Shown here: positions 10,478-23,335 of the stretch, in pieces | Numbering within the stretch: the first letter of the stretch is position 1 | Layout of the letters: the number at the start of each line of letters is the position of its first letter | Source of the DNA: Entoloma clypeatum | Lineage: Eukaryota > Basidiomycota > Agaricomycetes > Agaricales > Entolomataceae | Assembly: GCA_963565915.1 (NCBI GenBank) | Contig: OY751496.1 | Span: 1,364,001-1,428,000, forward strand | Length of the DNA stretch: 64,000 bases | Direction: 5' to 3' | The notes under the pieces: generated by a model | What the model was told of the DNA's origin: nothing | The model's database searches: none | The model's input: the letters and a program-made list of their open reading frames with translations, nothing else | Program-made: the position numbers and the translations under genes

Positions 10478-13400
10478 AGAAAGCGTACCTTGCAGATATC
10501 AGAGAATGAAGCACCTCGACACCACTGAACAACGGCATCCATTAGCTCCACCTTAAACGATGCCACATACTGATCCTCATCCAGGGGTAGTTTGGATTCC
10601 TTGGACACTTTGGCTATCCGGCGGGCGATCTCCTGCATGACGCGCAAAGGGGCGGCGAGTTCCTCCTTTAGTTTTGTTGTTTGCTCGCTCTGATAAACGG
10701 ATCAGACAGATGATAAAGGCCCTAGGAGATGTCAAAGTCCTGATTACCTTTTCACTAAAGACGAAACAGCTGAGGAGAGCCGCAGCTTGTTCCGGCGATA
10801 GCGGGTTAAACGCGCCATTGAATATCAGCTCAGTCAACAGTAGCTCATCTCCTGAGCTGATCTCACAGGCTACTCGTCCTTTAACATCAACTATATCCGC
10901 TGATGTCGTGAAGGCGAGACGACGAAGGACCCGCTTTCTGCTCTTGAGCTCTTCAAGCTGCAGAACATCGTGCGTTGCTTGGATGCGTTTTTTCAACCCA
11001 CGTATCCGTTCACTCTTTTCCTTCTTTTTCGCATACAGCGTGTACAGCTCGGAGAGTCGTGGATCTCTGTGCAGAGGGCTCGAAAACATCCTGTCTTCCA
11101 TGGTCGCAATTTTCTACACATATCAAGAACCAGATATGTCAGGAGATCACATAGATTTTCAAAGGAAATATATATACCTTGACGAGTTCCTTGAACTTTT
11201 CATCCTTGATACCCATGTTTTGTATTGGATCCAAAAGTGCGATGCCATCAGGGAACCGCCTGTGAACCTCTGAAACACTCTTCCACACCGTTTCACGCGC
11301 CTGCTCCTGCCGCAAGTCCTTCGGGAGGTATAGACGAATGTGACTTATACCCTCTATCGTCGATAGCAGCACCGGCACGACGAGAGGGATGCCCTTTTGG
11401 CCACTGTGACAAGGCTGGACACCTCCGGGCGTGGCTGTTACGTTCTCGCGGCTTTTTGACACGGCGCCGCCCGGAGCGCAATTTAGCAGGACGTCGATGA
11501 TGTACTGCTCATGGGGAGGTATGTCTTCAGGTTTCGGCACAGGTGAGTTCTGTACAGAAGAGTTAGTTATAGGTATTCAAACGGTATGGATGAAGGGCGA
11601 CCTTGGCAGGAAGTCGCTTCTGATAATTGATGATAACGCCCCAGCCAAAATCAAGTTTTTGATACTTGACTTTGACGAGTCGTCCGGGTTGAAGGAAGGG
11701 CAGGGAATACGTTGGATGTGTCACGACTTCTCGGAAATCTGCTGCCATTTGATCAAGCTGTTGTCGATATTCGTAGTACTCTGCGACAAGAGGCTCATCC
11801 GGAATGACGGTCGTACTTCGTGCTTCTTCTTCTTTGCGCAATTCTTGGGGTGCAATTTAAGATTCTGGCGTTTATAGGCAGAAAGTGTCGAAAGACCTAC
11901 CATCTTCCAGCAAGGGTATACCAGCACTACTTTGAAATTGGAAGAAGCACCGCTCAAGCATGAACTCCGGGCTGATGCCTTCCACCTTCATCAGGTTAAG
12001 AACCATGTTGTAGCCTAGATGGAACGCCGAATCCAACCTGTCCGCCTCTCCCTTCACCATCGCCTTGGCCGCAGCTGGCTCGAGCTTCTCGTCACACATC
12101 ATGATCACCACACCTCGGTCGTCCAGTCCACGACGCCCGGCACGGCCCGACATCTGGATGTATTCTCCTGAAGACAAATTCCGGAACTCGCGACCGTCAA
12201 ACTTTCTCGTGGTTGTGAAGACGACCGTTTTCGCCGGCATGTTAAGACCGATTGAGAAAGTTTCCGTCGCAAACAAGACCTTTATCAAGCCTTCCTGGAA
12301 CAGAATCTCTATGACCTCTTTCAGGATAGGCAAGAGGCCGCCGTGGTGAATGCCAATGCCCCGGCGGAGTAGGGGAAGTAGATTCGTGATTTGTGGTAGT
12401 TGACGATCGTCAGCGGCGAGGTTTTCGATGGCATTGTTGAAGATATTTGTGACGAGGTCCTGTTCGTCCGTCGAGTTGAATTCGAACTTGGACAATGTCA
12501 AGGCGAGACCCTCGCATTCGCGCTTGCTGAAAGCGAATACGATGACCGGATTGTAGTTCTTTAACATGATCATCCGGATAATCTTGGATATGTCGGAAGG
12601 ACCTGAAGCTGTGGTTTCAACGAAAATCATTCCACCGTCCGGATAAAGTGCTCACCCTTCTTGTCGCCACCCTTTTTCGTCTTCCCCTTCCTGCCCTTCC
12701 CACCCTTTGAATCAGCAGGATCCTCCCCCATGCTTTCCTGAAGTTTTCCCATTGCCTTTCCAAAGTTGTCCTCGCGGAACTCGCCCTTCTCGTTGACCAC
12801 CAAATATATACCTTCATCGCCGGCCGGGAAAAGGTAATGTTGGAGGGGAGTAGGTCGGAAGTCGGTGTACACAACATGGCACGGTTGCTCGTGGGATTTG
12901 CAGATCCATTCTGCGAACTGCATCGCGTTCGGGATGGTGGCGGAGAGGAAGACATAGCGGACGGTGTGCGGGAGAAGGATGATGGTCTCCTCCCATACGA
13001 CACCTCTTTCTTTGTCACGCATATAGTGGATCTCATCGAATATGACCCAGGCCACCTCGCGCATGATCTCAGAACCTCGGTATAGCATAGAACGCAGAAT
13101 CTACTCATGGGTCAGATTGTCAGCCCACGAAAAGGATATACCCTGCTACGCACCTCGGTCGTCATCACCAAACACGTCGCAGACGGATTAATCGTCACGT
13201 CTCCCGTCATCAGTCCAACATCCCCAAACTCAGCCAACATCTCTCGATATTTCTGATTGCTCAGTGCCTAACCACAAGGGAGGGAAAAAAGCAAAGAAAT
13301 TCTCTGGTGAACAAACAAGATTTTATTGAAGCGAATATAAGCACAACGAAGAACCTTGATAGGACTCGTGTAGATTACTCGCTGTTTACGGTTCAGACAT

Positions 13401-14002
13401 TGCGCGATTGCGTATTCAGCGACGACAGTCTTTCCGGCACTCGTGTGGGCCGACACCAGCACACTCTCGTTCCGCTGTATCGCATGCACCGAGACGCGTT
13501 GGAAAGGGTCCAGCTCGAACTTGTATTCGCGGTCCGGTTTGGCGGGCGGGACGTGCTTGGAGATGGGGACGTAGTTGTAGCCTGGCGGTACGGCGACTTG
13601 GTGGCGAACCTTGGGGAGTGGATAAGCAACATTATAGAGTAGAGAAAGCAATGGTACGCATACCTGATGTTTAAGTTCTAGTCGTGTTGCAGAGTCGACA
13701 CTTCCCGTCAACCCAGCACTCGCAGCGATCTCGCGCTTTGCTTCGGTCTCAAAATCGTCGAGCACCACAGGTTTTGGTGATGAGATCCGTGATTTCTTGG
13801 GCATAGATGGACCTGGTTCGTCGTCTGCATCGTTCATAGCAACATCGTCCGGTGGGACCTCTGGTACAAGGGGTGCCTTTCGCTTTTGTGCCACTTTTGT
13901 GGGCACCAGCACTGCGTCGGTTTGCATGGAGTCCTCTTCTTCGTTATCAACATCCTCGAGAGGACCTTCGTCGAGAAATGAGAAGAGGTCGTTGGAGTTC
14001 AT
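10478..14002 (-). CDS. MTR4: MTR4 helicase, second copy, 3'-truncated by gap (probable assembly duplicate)
   Basis: Repeats 1430-4954 at a constant offset of 9,048 bp with no length change, including introns. It starts at 14002 and stops at the gap edge at 10478, so the last exon (the C-terminal residues ending CSSLYL) is missing. The truncation is set by the contig end and not by a mutation. It should not be counted as a paralogue unless long reads show two copies. Confidence 0.85.
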
Positions 14003-14176
14003 AGCTGAAATTTTGGAGTATCACAGTCACGCCCAATGCGTCACATTTTGTGACAACGATCATAGGTACTTACATCGTTAACATTCAATTTAACTACAAA
14101 TACACGGCGAGATGATATACACGATTGAACTCCTTTAACCCTCAATTGTTCGTAATCCAGACGACGATCTCACGAC

Positions 14177-16176
14177 TTACTGAACCTTGAAGCCAAGGTT
14201 CGCCCTGAACTTAAGGGCCTCGCTAGCGGGCTTGACCCTCAAGGGCTGAACGGTGGGGTGCCCGACGGCCTGCGCAATCCGGTCAGAGAGACCTTGATCC
14301 ACAGCAGCCCAGACGGCGACTATACACGAAATAGGGTCAGCATCAGCAGCAGCAGTGACACGAAAAAGTTCCATACGTTGTCTGGCCTTGATCTCCTTGC
14401 TCTTGACGTTCTTGAAGTGACCAGAGACGTTTCTGACATAAGCCTCACGCTGAGCGTCGTTCCAGACCTTGGACCACAAGACACGGGGTTGTTCAAAGTC
14501 GACTAAAGTTTTGGTGAGCAGATAACTCCTTGGATAACGGAAAGCTCATCTTACGTTCAGTAACCTCGCTGAGATCTCGATAAGCACCACCGATGAAGAC
14601 CTCATGCCTCTGAAGGTCCCTAATTTGGCCGTCAATAGCGTTCTTGCGACCAGCGTACGTGAGAGGCTGGATGGTGCTCTGGTAGTTGGGGCGGTTGCCT
14701 TGAGAAGTGAAAGTGGCCGGTCCGTCACGTTGGAAGTTGGCGATGGGGTTGATGGGCGCGTTGACCGGTAGCTGCTGGTAGTTGACTCCGAGGCGGTGGC
14801 GGTGTGTGTCGGGGTAAGAGAAGAGACGAGATTGAAGAACGGGATCTGCGGAGGGCTCAATGTACGGAATCAAATGAGACGGTGAAAAGGCCGCCTAAAT
14901 TTTTATTAGTTTCGCGACAAAAAAAAAAGAGGGTCACAGACCTGCTCAATTTCAGCAAAGTAATTTTGAGGGTTTTCATTGAGGACGAGCTTTCCGATAG
15001 GACGAAGGGGGAATTCGCTGTGGGACCAGACTTTGGTAAGATCGAGGATATTATAGCGGAAGCTTTCCGCTTGGGCGGGTGTCATAGTTTGCTGTGTGGA
15101 TATGAGAGAGGTGGATATATGCGGCAGACACAAGCAATGCTCACAATGTAAACTGTCCACGAAGGGAATTTTCCGGCCTCGATGCTCTCGAACAAGGACT
15201 GGGTGGCATAATCAGGGTTTTCGCCGGCCAGCCTTGTTGAGGTCGCGTCATCGAGGGTCTGTCAGATCGAACGTCAAATGGGGGGTTAGAAGTTATTAGG
15301 AAGTGGTACATGCCTTGAAGCCGCCATCGGCACGAACGTGAACTTGGACATAGACAAAGGAGCCATCATCTTTGACCCACTTGAAGGTGTGTCCAGAGTA
15401 GCCGTGCTCTTGGTGGTAACCATCAGGTGTTCCACGGTCAGAAAAGAGGATCAAGATCTGATGAATCGACTCTGGGTTTTGGGAGAGGTAATCCTATTAT
15501 ATGATTCAAATTTAGGGTTCATTTCCTCGTTTCTTCGGTCGATGAAAAAGAGGTTACCCAGAACATATCAGCATCCTTGAGATGGGTCTGAGGGTCCCTC
15601 TTCTGGGTGTGAATGAAGTGGGGGAACTTTGCAGGGTCCCTGATAAAGAAGACCGGGGTGTTGTTGAAAACCCAGTCCCAGATACCCTCGTCCGTCCTCA
15701 ATTTTATGGCGAAGCCGCGCGGGTCACGGGCAGTGTCAGCTGATCCGGACTCTCCACCGACAGTGGAGAAACGGACAGTGGCGCGAACCTTCTTACCAAC
15801 TTGTTGGAAGAGAGATTGCGAGGTGATATCGCTGAGGTCATGAGTGACTTCAAAGTAGCCATGAGCTCCAGCACCCTTGGCGTGCACCTATAAATGCGAT
15901 GTCACACTCAAGTGAGGATTAGGATACGTGATACTCACGACACGCTCTGGGATACGCTCGCGATCGAAGTGGGCGAGGGCATCGATGTGATGGAAGTCTT
16001 TTAGAAAAAGGTCAGTAATTTGATGGGTGAGGGGCATATAAAGGGTAGAAACCTTGGAGGAGAAGTGGGCCGAAGGGGCCAGCGCGTTCGGCGGCATAGG
16101 GCTCGTTGACGGGAGCACCGTTGGAGGTGGTGTAGACAGCACCGTCTTTGGAGTCGAAGACGTGTTGAGAAGGCAT
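14177..16176 (-). CDS. Catalase, second copy (probable assembly duplicate)
   Basis: Same sequence and intron positions as the catalase at 5129-7128, shifted by 9,048 bp, with the TATA-like element at 16221-16232. All heme and catalytic motifs are intact. If the overlap reading is right, this copy belongs to the right-hand contig and is the same gene sequenced twice. Confidence 0.85.
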
Positions 16177-16998
16177 TTGGAAGGGATCAGGAGATAGAAA
16201 AGAGGCCGTGGAGTGAGGATGCTTTATATACCGCCGCTGCTTGCGTCATGCATGTGATGAAGAGCCTATAATTATAATCAGCTGGGCGCGATTGGACGGA
16301 CGAGTGCCTGCTCTGCCTGCGGATCACCGTGTCTTACAACTCTCCTCTCGTGACTCCTCCGCATGACCTTCCCTACTCTTGTTCCGCCCGTGTCGTTGGG
16401 TTCTTTGTGACGCCATTCGAGAAGACTTGGAGTAAGTATTGGAGAGAACATGAGAGAAGATGGATGATCGGGTTGTTTACTCTACCCCGTTGCTGCCAAA
16501 TATCCTCGATCTCTACAACACGGATATATCATATGCACTTCATCCACATCCTTTGCTCTGGAGCAAAGAGTGACTCCTTGCTTTTTTAAATATTGAGGTC
16601 CAAATGTAGCACCCCAGTGAAAAAGGATGTACTTCCATGAATATATCGTGCACTTACTGTATCTCAACAATATTAATGGGCTGCTTCCCAGCCTCCACAT
16701 ACACTATTACCAGAAACAGCCTAAAACTCCTTTTCAAGCCGTCGCCACACCCGCGATGCCTGTTTACTTACCTCATTCCCCACCTGCTACAGGACGCAGG
16801 AACCCTTGGCTGTGCGTTAACAAGTACCTCCTCCGGTCTTGTTTCCACCGCGCTTCGCCAACAATGCTCACTTGGTTTTTGCGCCAGAGTGAATTCATGT
16901 TTTTGAATGATAGTATCGTGAACCATCTTGGATCATATGATCCTAGCGGAATCAGGTCCAAGTGTATATTGTCCTCGTCGCAAAGCCACAGCACTAGT
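16177..16998. other. Intergenic region, duplicate of 7129-7950
   Basis: Same content as the catalase-GCD11 spacer of the left copy; no gene recognised. Confidence 0.5.
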
Positions 16999-18929
16999 CT
17001 ACTTCAAGGACAGTACCCCGCTGCACACTCCCCCATCCTACCGAAATGTCAGTTCAATCCCGGATGACTAAAACCTCGCCACTTACCAACAAGTCGCCAA
17101 TGTTTTTCAATTCGCCTGGACAGCGCAACCTTCTCCCCAACCTCCGTACACGCCGGAGACGTTAGCTGAATCTTTGCCAGATCAGCTTTAACGCTGAGAA
17201 CTCGACCACCCGTCGACGTCGAGCCGATATTGATTAGCAACAGCTCGTTCTTAACAAGTTTCGATACCTTGGTCTGCTTCTTGTCCTCGGTCTTGACACC
17301 GAGGAGACGACGCAGCAAGAACAAACTGATTTCGAGTTCTAAAGCACTTTTTGAGTACGGCACAAGGGTTCGTCAAGAAGTAGAGGTATGATCCTACCTG
17401 TGTAGATTTTCGGCAGTTTCCCAACGGCACCAAGAACTTGACCAACGAGGCGATCTGCTCTGCAGAGCGTGGGATCTATCCTCGTACCCACCCCAATCAG
17501 ACCACCCGGAACAGCAAACGATAGTAGGTTGTTCTCTGCATGCAACGACATGATTCGGCTGAATATCGGCTTGCATTTGTTACGACCAGCGCTGTCTTTC
17601 GTGACGATGCCCGGTCTGATTTCGACCTCCTGCCCGAGGCGTAGAACACCAGTCAGAATGGAACCACCCGCTACACCACCCTTCAGATCGTCCACTTCCG
17701 CACCTGGCTTGTTTACGTCGAAAGAACGGATGACGATTAACCGTGGATCGGAGGTGAAGTCGCGGATGGGGATTGGAATCCGTTTGACGATGTACTCGTT
17801 CACTGCATCGATGTTGTATTTCAGCTGAGCGGATATGGGAACGATAGGAGAGGACTCTGCGACAGTGCCTGTAAAACATGGGTTAGCACCGACATTCTGT
17901 CCAATTAACATAGGCACAACCTTTGACGAAGGAACTGATGCTTTTCTGGTGCTCCAGCGCCTGGGTCTCTTTTATGAGATCCACCTTGTTTTGCAGAATG
18001 ATGATGTTTTCGAGCTTCATGATTTCGACAGCAGCAAGATGTTCTGACGTTTGAGGTTGCGGGCATGTTTCGTTTCCAGCGATGAGGAGCAGTGCGGCGT
18101 CCATGACCGCGGCACCGTTTAACATCGTGGCCATCAGAATGTCGTGCCCGGGACAGTCGACGAAAGATACGTGACGGACGAGCTTCATACGATGATTGCA
18201 TCCGGGTCGTTCACAAGGAGGATTTTCTTCTTTGTCGGAGCGGTACGATCGATAGCAACCTGGTCTGGGACACGCTTCATTTTCGCATTTATATATCTGT
18301 AGGGCGATAAGAAAGCAACAACGCAAGAAACACCAGTTGACGCACTTTGGCGTTTGCATAACCAAGCTTGATCGTGATATTCCGGACGAGCTCATTCTTG
18401 AATCGGACGGTCATGACACCAGAAATCGCCTTCACAACGGTCGACTTTCCGTGAGCGACATGGCCAATAGTACCTGCTCGATCGCCATTAAGGTTGGAAC
18501 CAATTCATGGTCCAGATGAGCCCACCTAAATTTATCGTAGCCTTCCAAAGATATATAGTGAACATCGTGAAGGAACACCTTTGGCTGGATCTCTCCCACC
18601 TGTTTCGAGATAACCTCAGGTGAAAGGGGTGTCAGTTTTGATGGATCGATATCGAGGTCAGGGAACGCGACGTCTTCATCATCCTCGTCCTCAGATTCCG
18701 AGTCTTCCTCACGGTTTTGAAGTGTTTCGTCACCAGGCATGCTAGCTTGTCCAGACGAGGTGATCTGGTGCAGTGGTGCTCGCGGTCTGCAAGAAAAGAT
18801 AATGACTCTTTTGTTTACGTAAGATTTGATGATGCTGCCGACTAATGAACTGAAGTACCTGCTTTGTTTCCGCGTCGATACATTGTCCTTCACTAACTTG
18901 TAAGTACTGTCAATCACATCATCCGACAT
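16999..18929 (-). CDS. GCD11: eIF2 gamma, second copy (probable assembly duplicate)
   Basis: Same sequence as 7951-9881 at +9,048 bp, complete from [12 protein letters not shown] to TVLEVD, including the 16-nt microexon at 18526-18541. In this copy the upstream neighbour, a DUF6533-type gene on the same strand ending at 19159, is visible beyond the repeated block, so this is the copy with the true right-hand context. Confidence 0.85.
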
Positions 18930-19158
18930 CGTACACTATTATCAAAGTATGAAGCTTTCATGAAGTTCGAGGCGCTTATTGCGAGGCCATAGACAATATA
19001 ATGTATGACGTGGGCCTCGCGCGCGCGGATTTTTTTGAACACCTTGATGAACTATGTAGGCCCAGAACCTTGACGCGAGCCTGTGTGGTGATTTGCAGAA
19101 CATGACGTGCCACAGCTGAGATTACGATGTCATGGATAATTCGGGTCAGATCGAAGTC

Positions 19159-20434
19159 TTAGCTCATAGCACTCCGAATCTTTCTCGCGTAGTGCGAAAG
19201 ACATTGCTCGGGAACCCATTGTCCACTGTCTCTGTTGTCCCGCTGCTCGTCGTAGGCCTAAAACAAGGTTAGAAGCCTGGAAAGATGGGTCACCGCCTGG
19301 GAAAAGCATATAGGGAAATCCGTACTTACAGAGTATGACATTATGGCAATCATCCATCTAGATATCCAAAGAAGCTGTTGAGTGTAAAGAAACCCCGCCT
19401 TTGAGCTCGACTTACGCAAATGCCCCCGCTGGTGCAATGGGCGACGCGGCCGCCTGAATAATCATGCGACTTTGTAACTGTGAGGACGTTAAATGAATGG
19501 GTCGAGATAGGACTTACAAAGGGTTCTGGATTCATAGGTTAAATACATTGGATCGCACATATAGCATAGGTATGCACCCACAGAAGATAAAAGATGGTGC
19601 CATCGCGGACGAAGGCCCCGACGATCGGCGAATAAAGTTGCATTTCCTTGAAAATGGTAATTGGCGAGTGATGCCGCCGCCCAGCGCCATGGAGCGTATT
19701 CGTGAACTCGTAGATCATCATGAAAAAGAAGACCGCTGAGTAGAAACAACGTGTTATGAGCTCGAACAGGAAGCAGAGAATTTAACCGACTGTGAAGGAC
19801 AAGAATGGGAATCCTGTATCAGTGTGAGAATTAAGGACCAATCAACCACTCAAGCCAGTAGAGAGCGAACCCACCATGCACGATTATAGCACGAGATGCT
19901 GGTTGTAGACTACATTCGAACCCAGGAATAGACAGCGGCAGGAAATAGGGGAATTTCGTCATGTACTGCACATACATCGACACCATCACAATGGAAAACT
20001 GCGGCCGGTCAACATACTTCTGGACTACAGAATAAGGTGGACACTGACTATGAACTGTGCTGATCATATCGATAAGCAGTTTGTTTTTTTCGAGGCAGCT
20101 CATTTCTCACCTAGTATCGTCAAAACAAGAAATGCCAACACTAGGGACTTGTCGTAAGTGGCCAGGAAATGAAAGGGAAGACTAAAAGACAAACCTTTTC
20201 TGTTTCCTCCATACAGGGCATAGATTCTAAGACCCAGTAGGACATCGACGGCGGTCAACAAAATCACCCGTCCTCCACTGCAGAAGATAGTTTTCGTCAG
20301 AACCGGCAGCAAGATGGAGAGCCCTAGTCTTACAATGAATAGTAGATAAAATAAGCCTGGCACCTTTGTGGTGCATGACAGAAATCAGCCAACGTGGGGG
20401 GGACATTGTTCACCGCATTTCCAACGTAGTGTTG
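19159..20434 (-). pseudogene. DUF6533-type multi-pass membrane protein, 5'-truncated copy (A)
   Basis: Related to the two genes at 20977-22760 and 23336-25230. Recognisable exons in reading order: LEMRCQAYFIYYS (up to 20434), FGGRVILLTAVDVLLGLRIY with ALYGGNRK, a TM segment KSLVLAFLVLTILG, KYVDRPQFSIVMVSMYVQYM with TKFPYFLPLSIPGFEC, FMMIYEFTNTLHGAG, FKEMQLYSPIVGAFVRDGTI, then FRMIIQAAASPIAPAGAFAW, MIAIMSYS and AYDEQRDNRDSGQW, stop at 19159. The first exons that hold the DUF6533 motif (AYDICFSFPKEV in the siblings) are absent; the sequence upstream of 20434 is unrelated. The function of the family is unknown. It may be a remnant or a gene with a divergent 5' end. Confidence 0.55.
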
Positions 20435-20683
20435 GATCCACGACCACGAATCGTGACCGTGGCAAGGCTGGTTTCACGTGGATATCCACGAATCCACAAC
20501 CATAGTCATGAAGTGAGCAAGCCATACCGTAGCAGGAGCACTGGACTACGTGGACTGGGTACTCATCACCTCCCGAACTCGATATTGCCGTGCTCTGCAG
20601 CGCCCACTCACCAATGTTCCCCCAATGGAAACAAGTGTAGAACTCGGATCTTCCGTGCCCACGCATCGGCCCTCAGCACAAGT

Positions 20684-20760
20684 AGTTGAATCTCATCGCG
20701 GCGTGAAATAAAGGCGCGATCAGGACTTGATGTGAAATTCTCCGTCAAAGTTAACACCGC
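20684..20760 (-). pseudogene. Fragment of the SFM1 promoter and first codons
   Basis: On the minus strand, gagaatttcacatcaa followed by cgccgcgatgagattcaac matches the region just upstream of and including the SFM1 start at 25473 (MRFNY). The match stops after about five codons; the frame then hits TGA. It marks the outer end of the inverted duplication that made copies B and C. Confidence 0.7.
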
Positions 20761-20976
20761 CAATATCGCCACACCATTGATGATTCCTTCAAATAATGTG
20801 TGGCCATACTCATTGACAATGCATTGCCCACATTCCTAGTCTGGATGTTGAAGGATGTCAGGATTTCCTGACATCGCCGTTCATCTTATCTTATCTCTTC
20901 CGAGTCGTATGTCTCACCCCGCCACACTATATAAACCATAACATAGGTCCGATCTGACTAAAACCTCGTCAATGCA

Positions 20977-22760
20977 ATGATTTCCACTGACGACCCCGAG
21001 GAGATGATAGAGTACTTGGGACAGCTTCAACGAGCCCAGTTTGTACAAGGTGAGCATCGAATTTGGCAGTGAGTTCGGTTTTCCATCCCTGATTCGGCAT
21101 GAATCAAGCATCTGCCACTGCCTTTCTGGCCTACGATATTTGCTTTTCGTTCCCAAAAGAAGTGAGCTCATTTTTCCAAGGCATTTCGCTGATCATTCAA
21201 GCAACTTGTCTTTCTTGCCTAGGTTGCCTATATCTGGAGGCAATGTCTTCCACATTCCTTTTAATATTGTCACTAATTCATTTCAGTTCTCCGTGGTCAA
21301 TCCCGAAATGTTTATACATAATCTGCAGATATTACGGGTTAACACTGTTGTTGTGAGCACTACTCTTTTGGGTCACTTCGTTGTCTCAAAGAATTCATCG
21401 TCGCGGTAGAGGAACGGTGATTGGTGCGCATCTTCGAACCTGCTCATTCACGATACTTAATTGTTTTATGGGACAGTTGAGACATATGGGTTTGGGCTCA
21501 CAATTCCGGTATGTAATGAAGACCTTCCATGCCCATATGAACTGACGGCATTGTCCGTCTAGATGTACGTTTGGAATGTGGTGAACGATATCTCTCACCG
21601 TGGCTGATTTCTGTCATGCACCACAAAGGTGCCAGGCTTATGTTATTTACTATTCGGTGTAGGACCAACTCGCCGTAGCCCTGCCTGCTCTGACGAGAAC
21701 TATCTTCTGCAGTGGAGGACGGGTGATTTTGTTAACTGTCGTGGATGTCCTTATGAGTCTTAGAATCAATGCCCTGTATGGAGGGAACAAAAAAGGTTTG
21801 TCTCTCGTTATCCTTCTCTTGGCCAGCACTTATGACAAGTCCATAGTACTGGCGTTTCTTGTTTTTACGATATCAGGTGAGAAACAGTGTGCTGGACAAC
21901 ACAAACTACTTATCGATATGATCAGCACAGTGCATAGTCAGTGTCCACCTTATTCTGTATTCCAGGAAATACGTTGACCAGCCGCAGTTTTCCATTGTGA
22001 TGGTGGTGATCTATGCGCTGTCCATGACGAAATTCCCCTATATCTTGCCGCTGTCTACCCCTGGGTTCGAATGTGTTCTACAACCAGCTCGTAGGATAAT
22101 CGTGTCGTGGTGGGTTCGCTCTCTCCTCCCTCGAGTGGTCGATTAGTACTTAGTTCTTACACTGATGCAGGATTCCTATTTTTATTGTTCACAGTTGGTT
22201 CTCTGTTCCCTGTTCGAGCTCATTGTTTAATTCTGTTCAGCGATCTTTTTTGTCATGATGATGTACGAGTTCACGAATACGCTCCGGCGCGGCGCTGGGT
22301 GGCGTCGAATCACCAATCTCAAGGAAATGCGATCTTATTCACCGATTGTCACGGCCTTCGTCCGAGATGGGACCATCTTCTATTTTCTGTGGGTACCTAA
22401 TGTATATGTGCAATCGAATATATTTAACCTACAAATCCAGAACCCTTTGTGAGTTCTTTCTCAACTCATTCATTTAACCTCCTTACCGCTACAAAGTCAT
22501 CACGGTCATCGCCATAGTTATCCAGGAGGCCGCGACACCCATTGCAGTAGCGGGGGCATTTGCGTAAGTCGAGCTCAAAGGTAGGGTTTCTTTGCACTCA
22601 AGAGCTTCTTCGGATTCGTAGATGGATGGTTGCCATAATGTCATACTCTGCAAGTACCGATTTCCCTACATAATTTTCCCAGGCGGTGACCCATCTTTCC
22701 AGGCCTCTAACCTTATTTTAGGCCTACGACAAGCAGCGGGACATCGGACAAGGTGGATAA
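20977..22760 (+). pseudogene. DUF6533-type membrane protein, copy B with in-frame stop
   Basis: Begins MISTDDPEEMIEYLGQLQRA at 20977; exon 2 is ASATAFLAYDICFSFPKE (DUF6533 core), then VAYIW and PWSIPKCLYIICRYYGL, RCTFGMWCQAYVIYYSV, GGRVILLTVVDVLMSLRINA and LYGGNKK, KYVDQPQFSIVMVVIYALSM, YEFTNTLRRGAGW, FVRDGTIFYFL and a short tail ending AYDKQRDIGQGG at 22760. In the exon matching ELIVQFYSAIFF of copy C, this copy has GAG CTC ATT GTT TAA, a stop at 22228-22230. Two introns appear to use GC donors. Joining of the exon around 21830-21960 is uncertain. Likely a pseudogene; family function unknown. Confidence 0.6.
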
Positions 22761-23335
22761 CTTCCAGAGCAATGCCTTCTATACTTCCCTCCGAATCAGT
22801 ATAACCCAAAGCGGTGGGAGGGGATTTTTTCGCGGCTTTTTTGGGTGGGGTTTCGGTTGGCCAGAAAGCTGAAAGCTTTTCTAGTGGGATTTTGGGAGAA
22901 TGCTTGACCCGCGATGTCACAAGTGTGTGGGCCGTGACGGTTTTCAGCACCGCTTCCCTCAATAGTAGACTGTTATGTACGTATTTCACCATGAAAATTA
23001 AAATTATGTTTTTCCCTTCGTTCTCTATGTTTTTCATGGTAATGCGATGAATCCTACATAGCACATCAGGACCTGCCTTGATATCGTGTGACCGAGGTCT
23101 GGATTGAGGCCTCCAGGCTCCACACCAACACGGCGCAAGATCTGGATCGGCAGCAAGGCGACGATAGGTGACAACGGGCGATCTACTTAGTGCTGCCAGT
23201 TCCGGATACAACCCCCACGAGTGCCCAGAGGAATGGCCACAGTGATATATCACAGCCTGTGATATACTAAACCCTTTGATATATAGGAGCTGTAAGTACT
23301 GTACAGTTGGTGATGTATCACGGCTCACCTGTAAG
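22761..23335. other. Spacer between the inverted repeat arms
   Basis: About 575 bp with no gene recognised. It holds a short perfect palindrome (gtgatatatcac at 23242-23253) followed by further tgata/tatca runs to about 23325. The antisense open frame across the 3' end of copy B looks like a shadow. Confidence 0.5.

Larger units (their letters stand above)
10478..19325. repeat. 8,848 bp direct repeat, right copy (contig-end overlap)
   Basis: Begins at the first base after the gap and continues without a break into unique sequence after 19325. Confidence 0.95.
20683..22795 (+). repeat. Inverted repeat, left arm (gene B plus promoter)
   Basis: Diverged inverted copy of about 23380-25487: it contains the SFM1 start fragment, the shared promoter and a DUF6533-type gene. 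Many substitutions and small indels separate the arms, so the duplication is not recent. The spacer between arms is about 580 bp. Confidence 0.8.

Noticed and set aside
1430..19325. A biologically real, very recent tandem duplication carrying stress (catalase) and RNA-decay genes
   Set aside because: Both copies end at the edges of the N gap and show no difference; an assembly overlap is far more likely.
22666..23328. A 220-codon minus-strand open frame across the inverted-repeat spacer
   Set aside because: Half of it is antisense to the 3' exons of copy B, and the rest shows no domain or conservation with the other copies.
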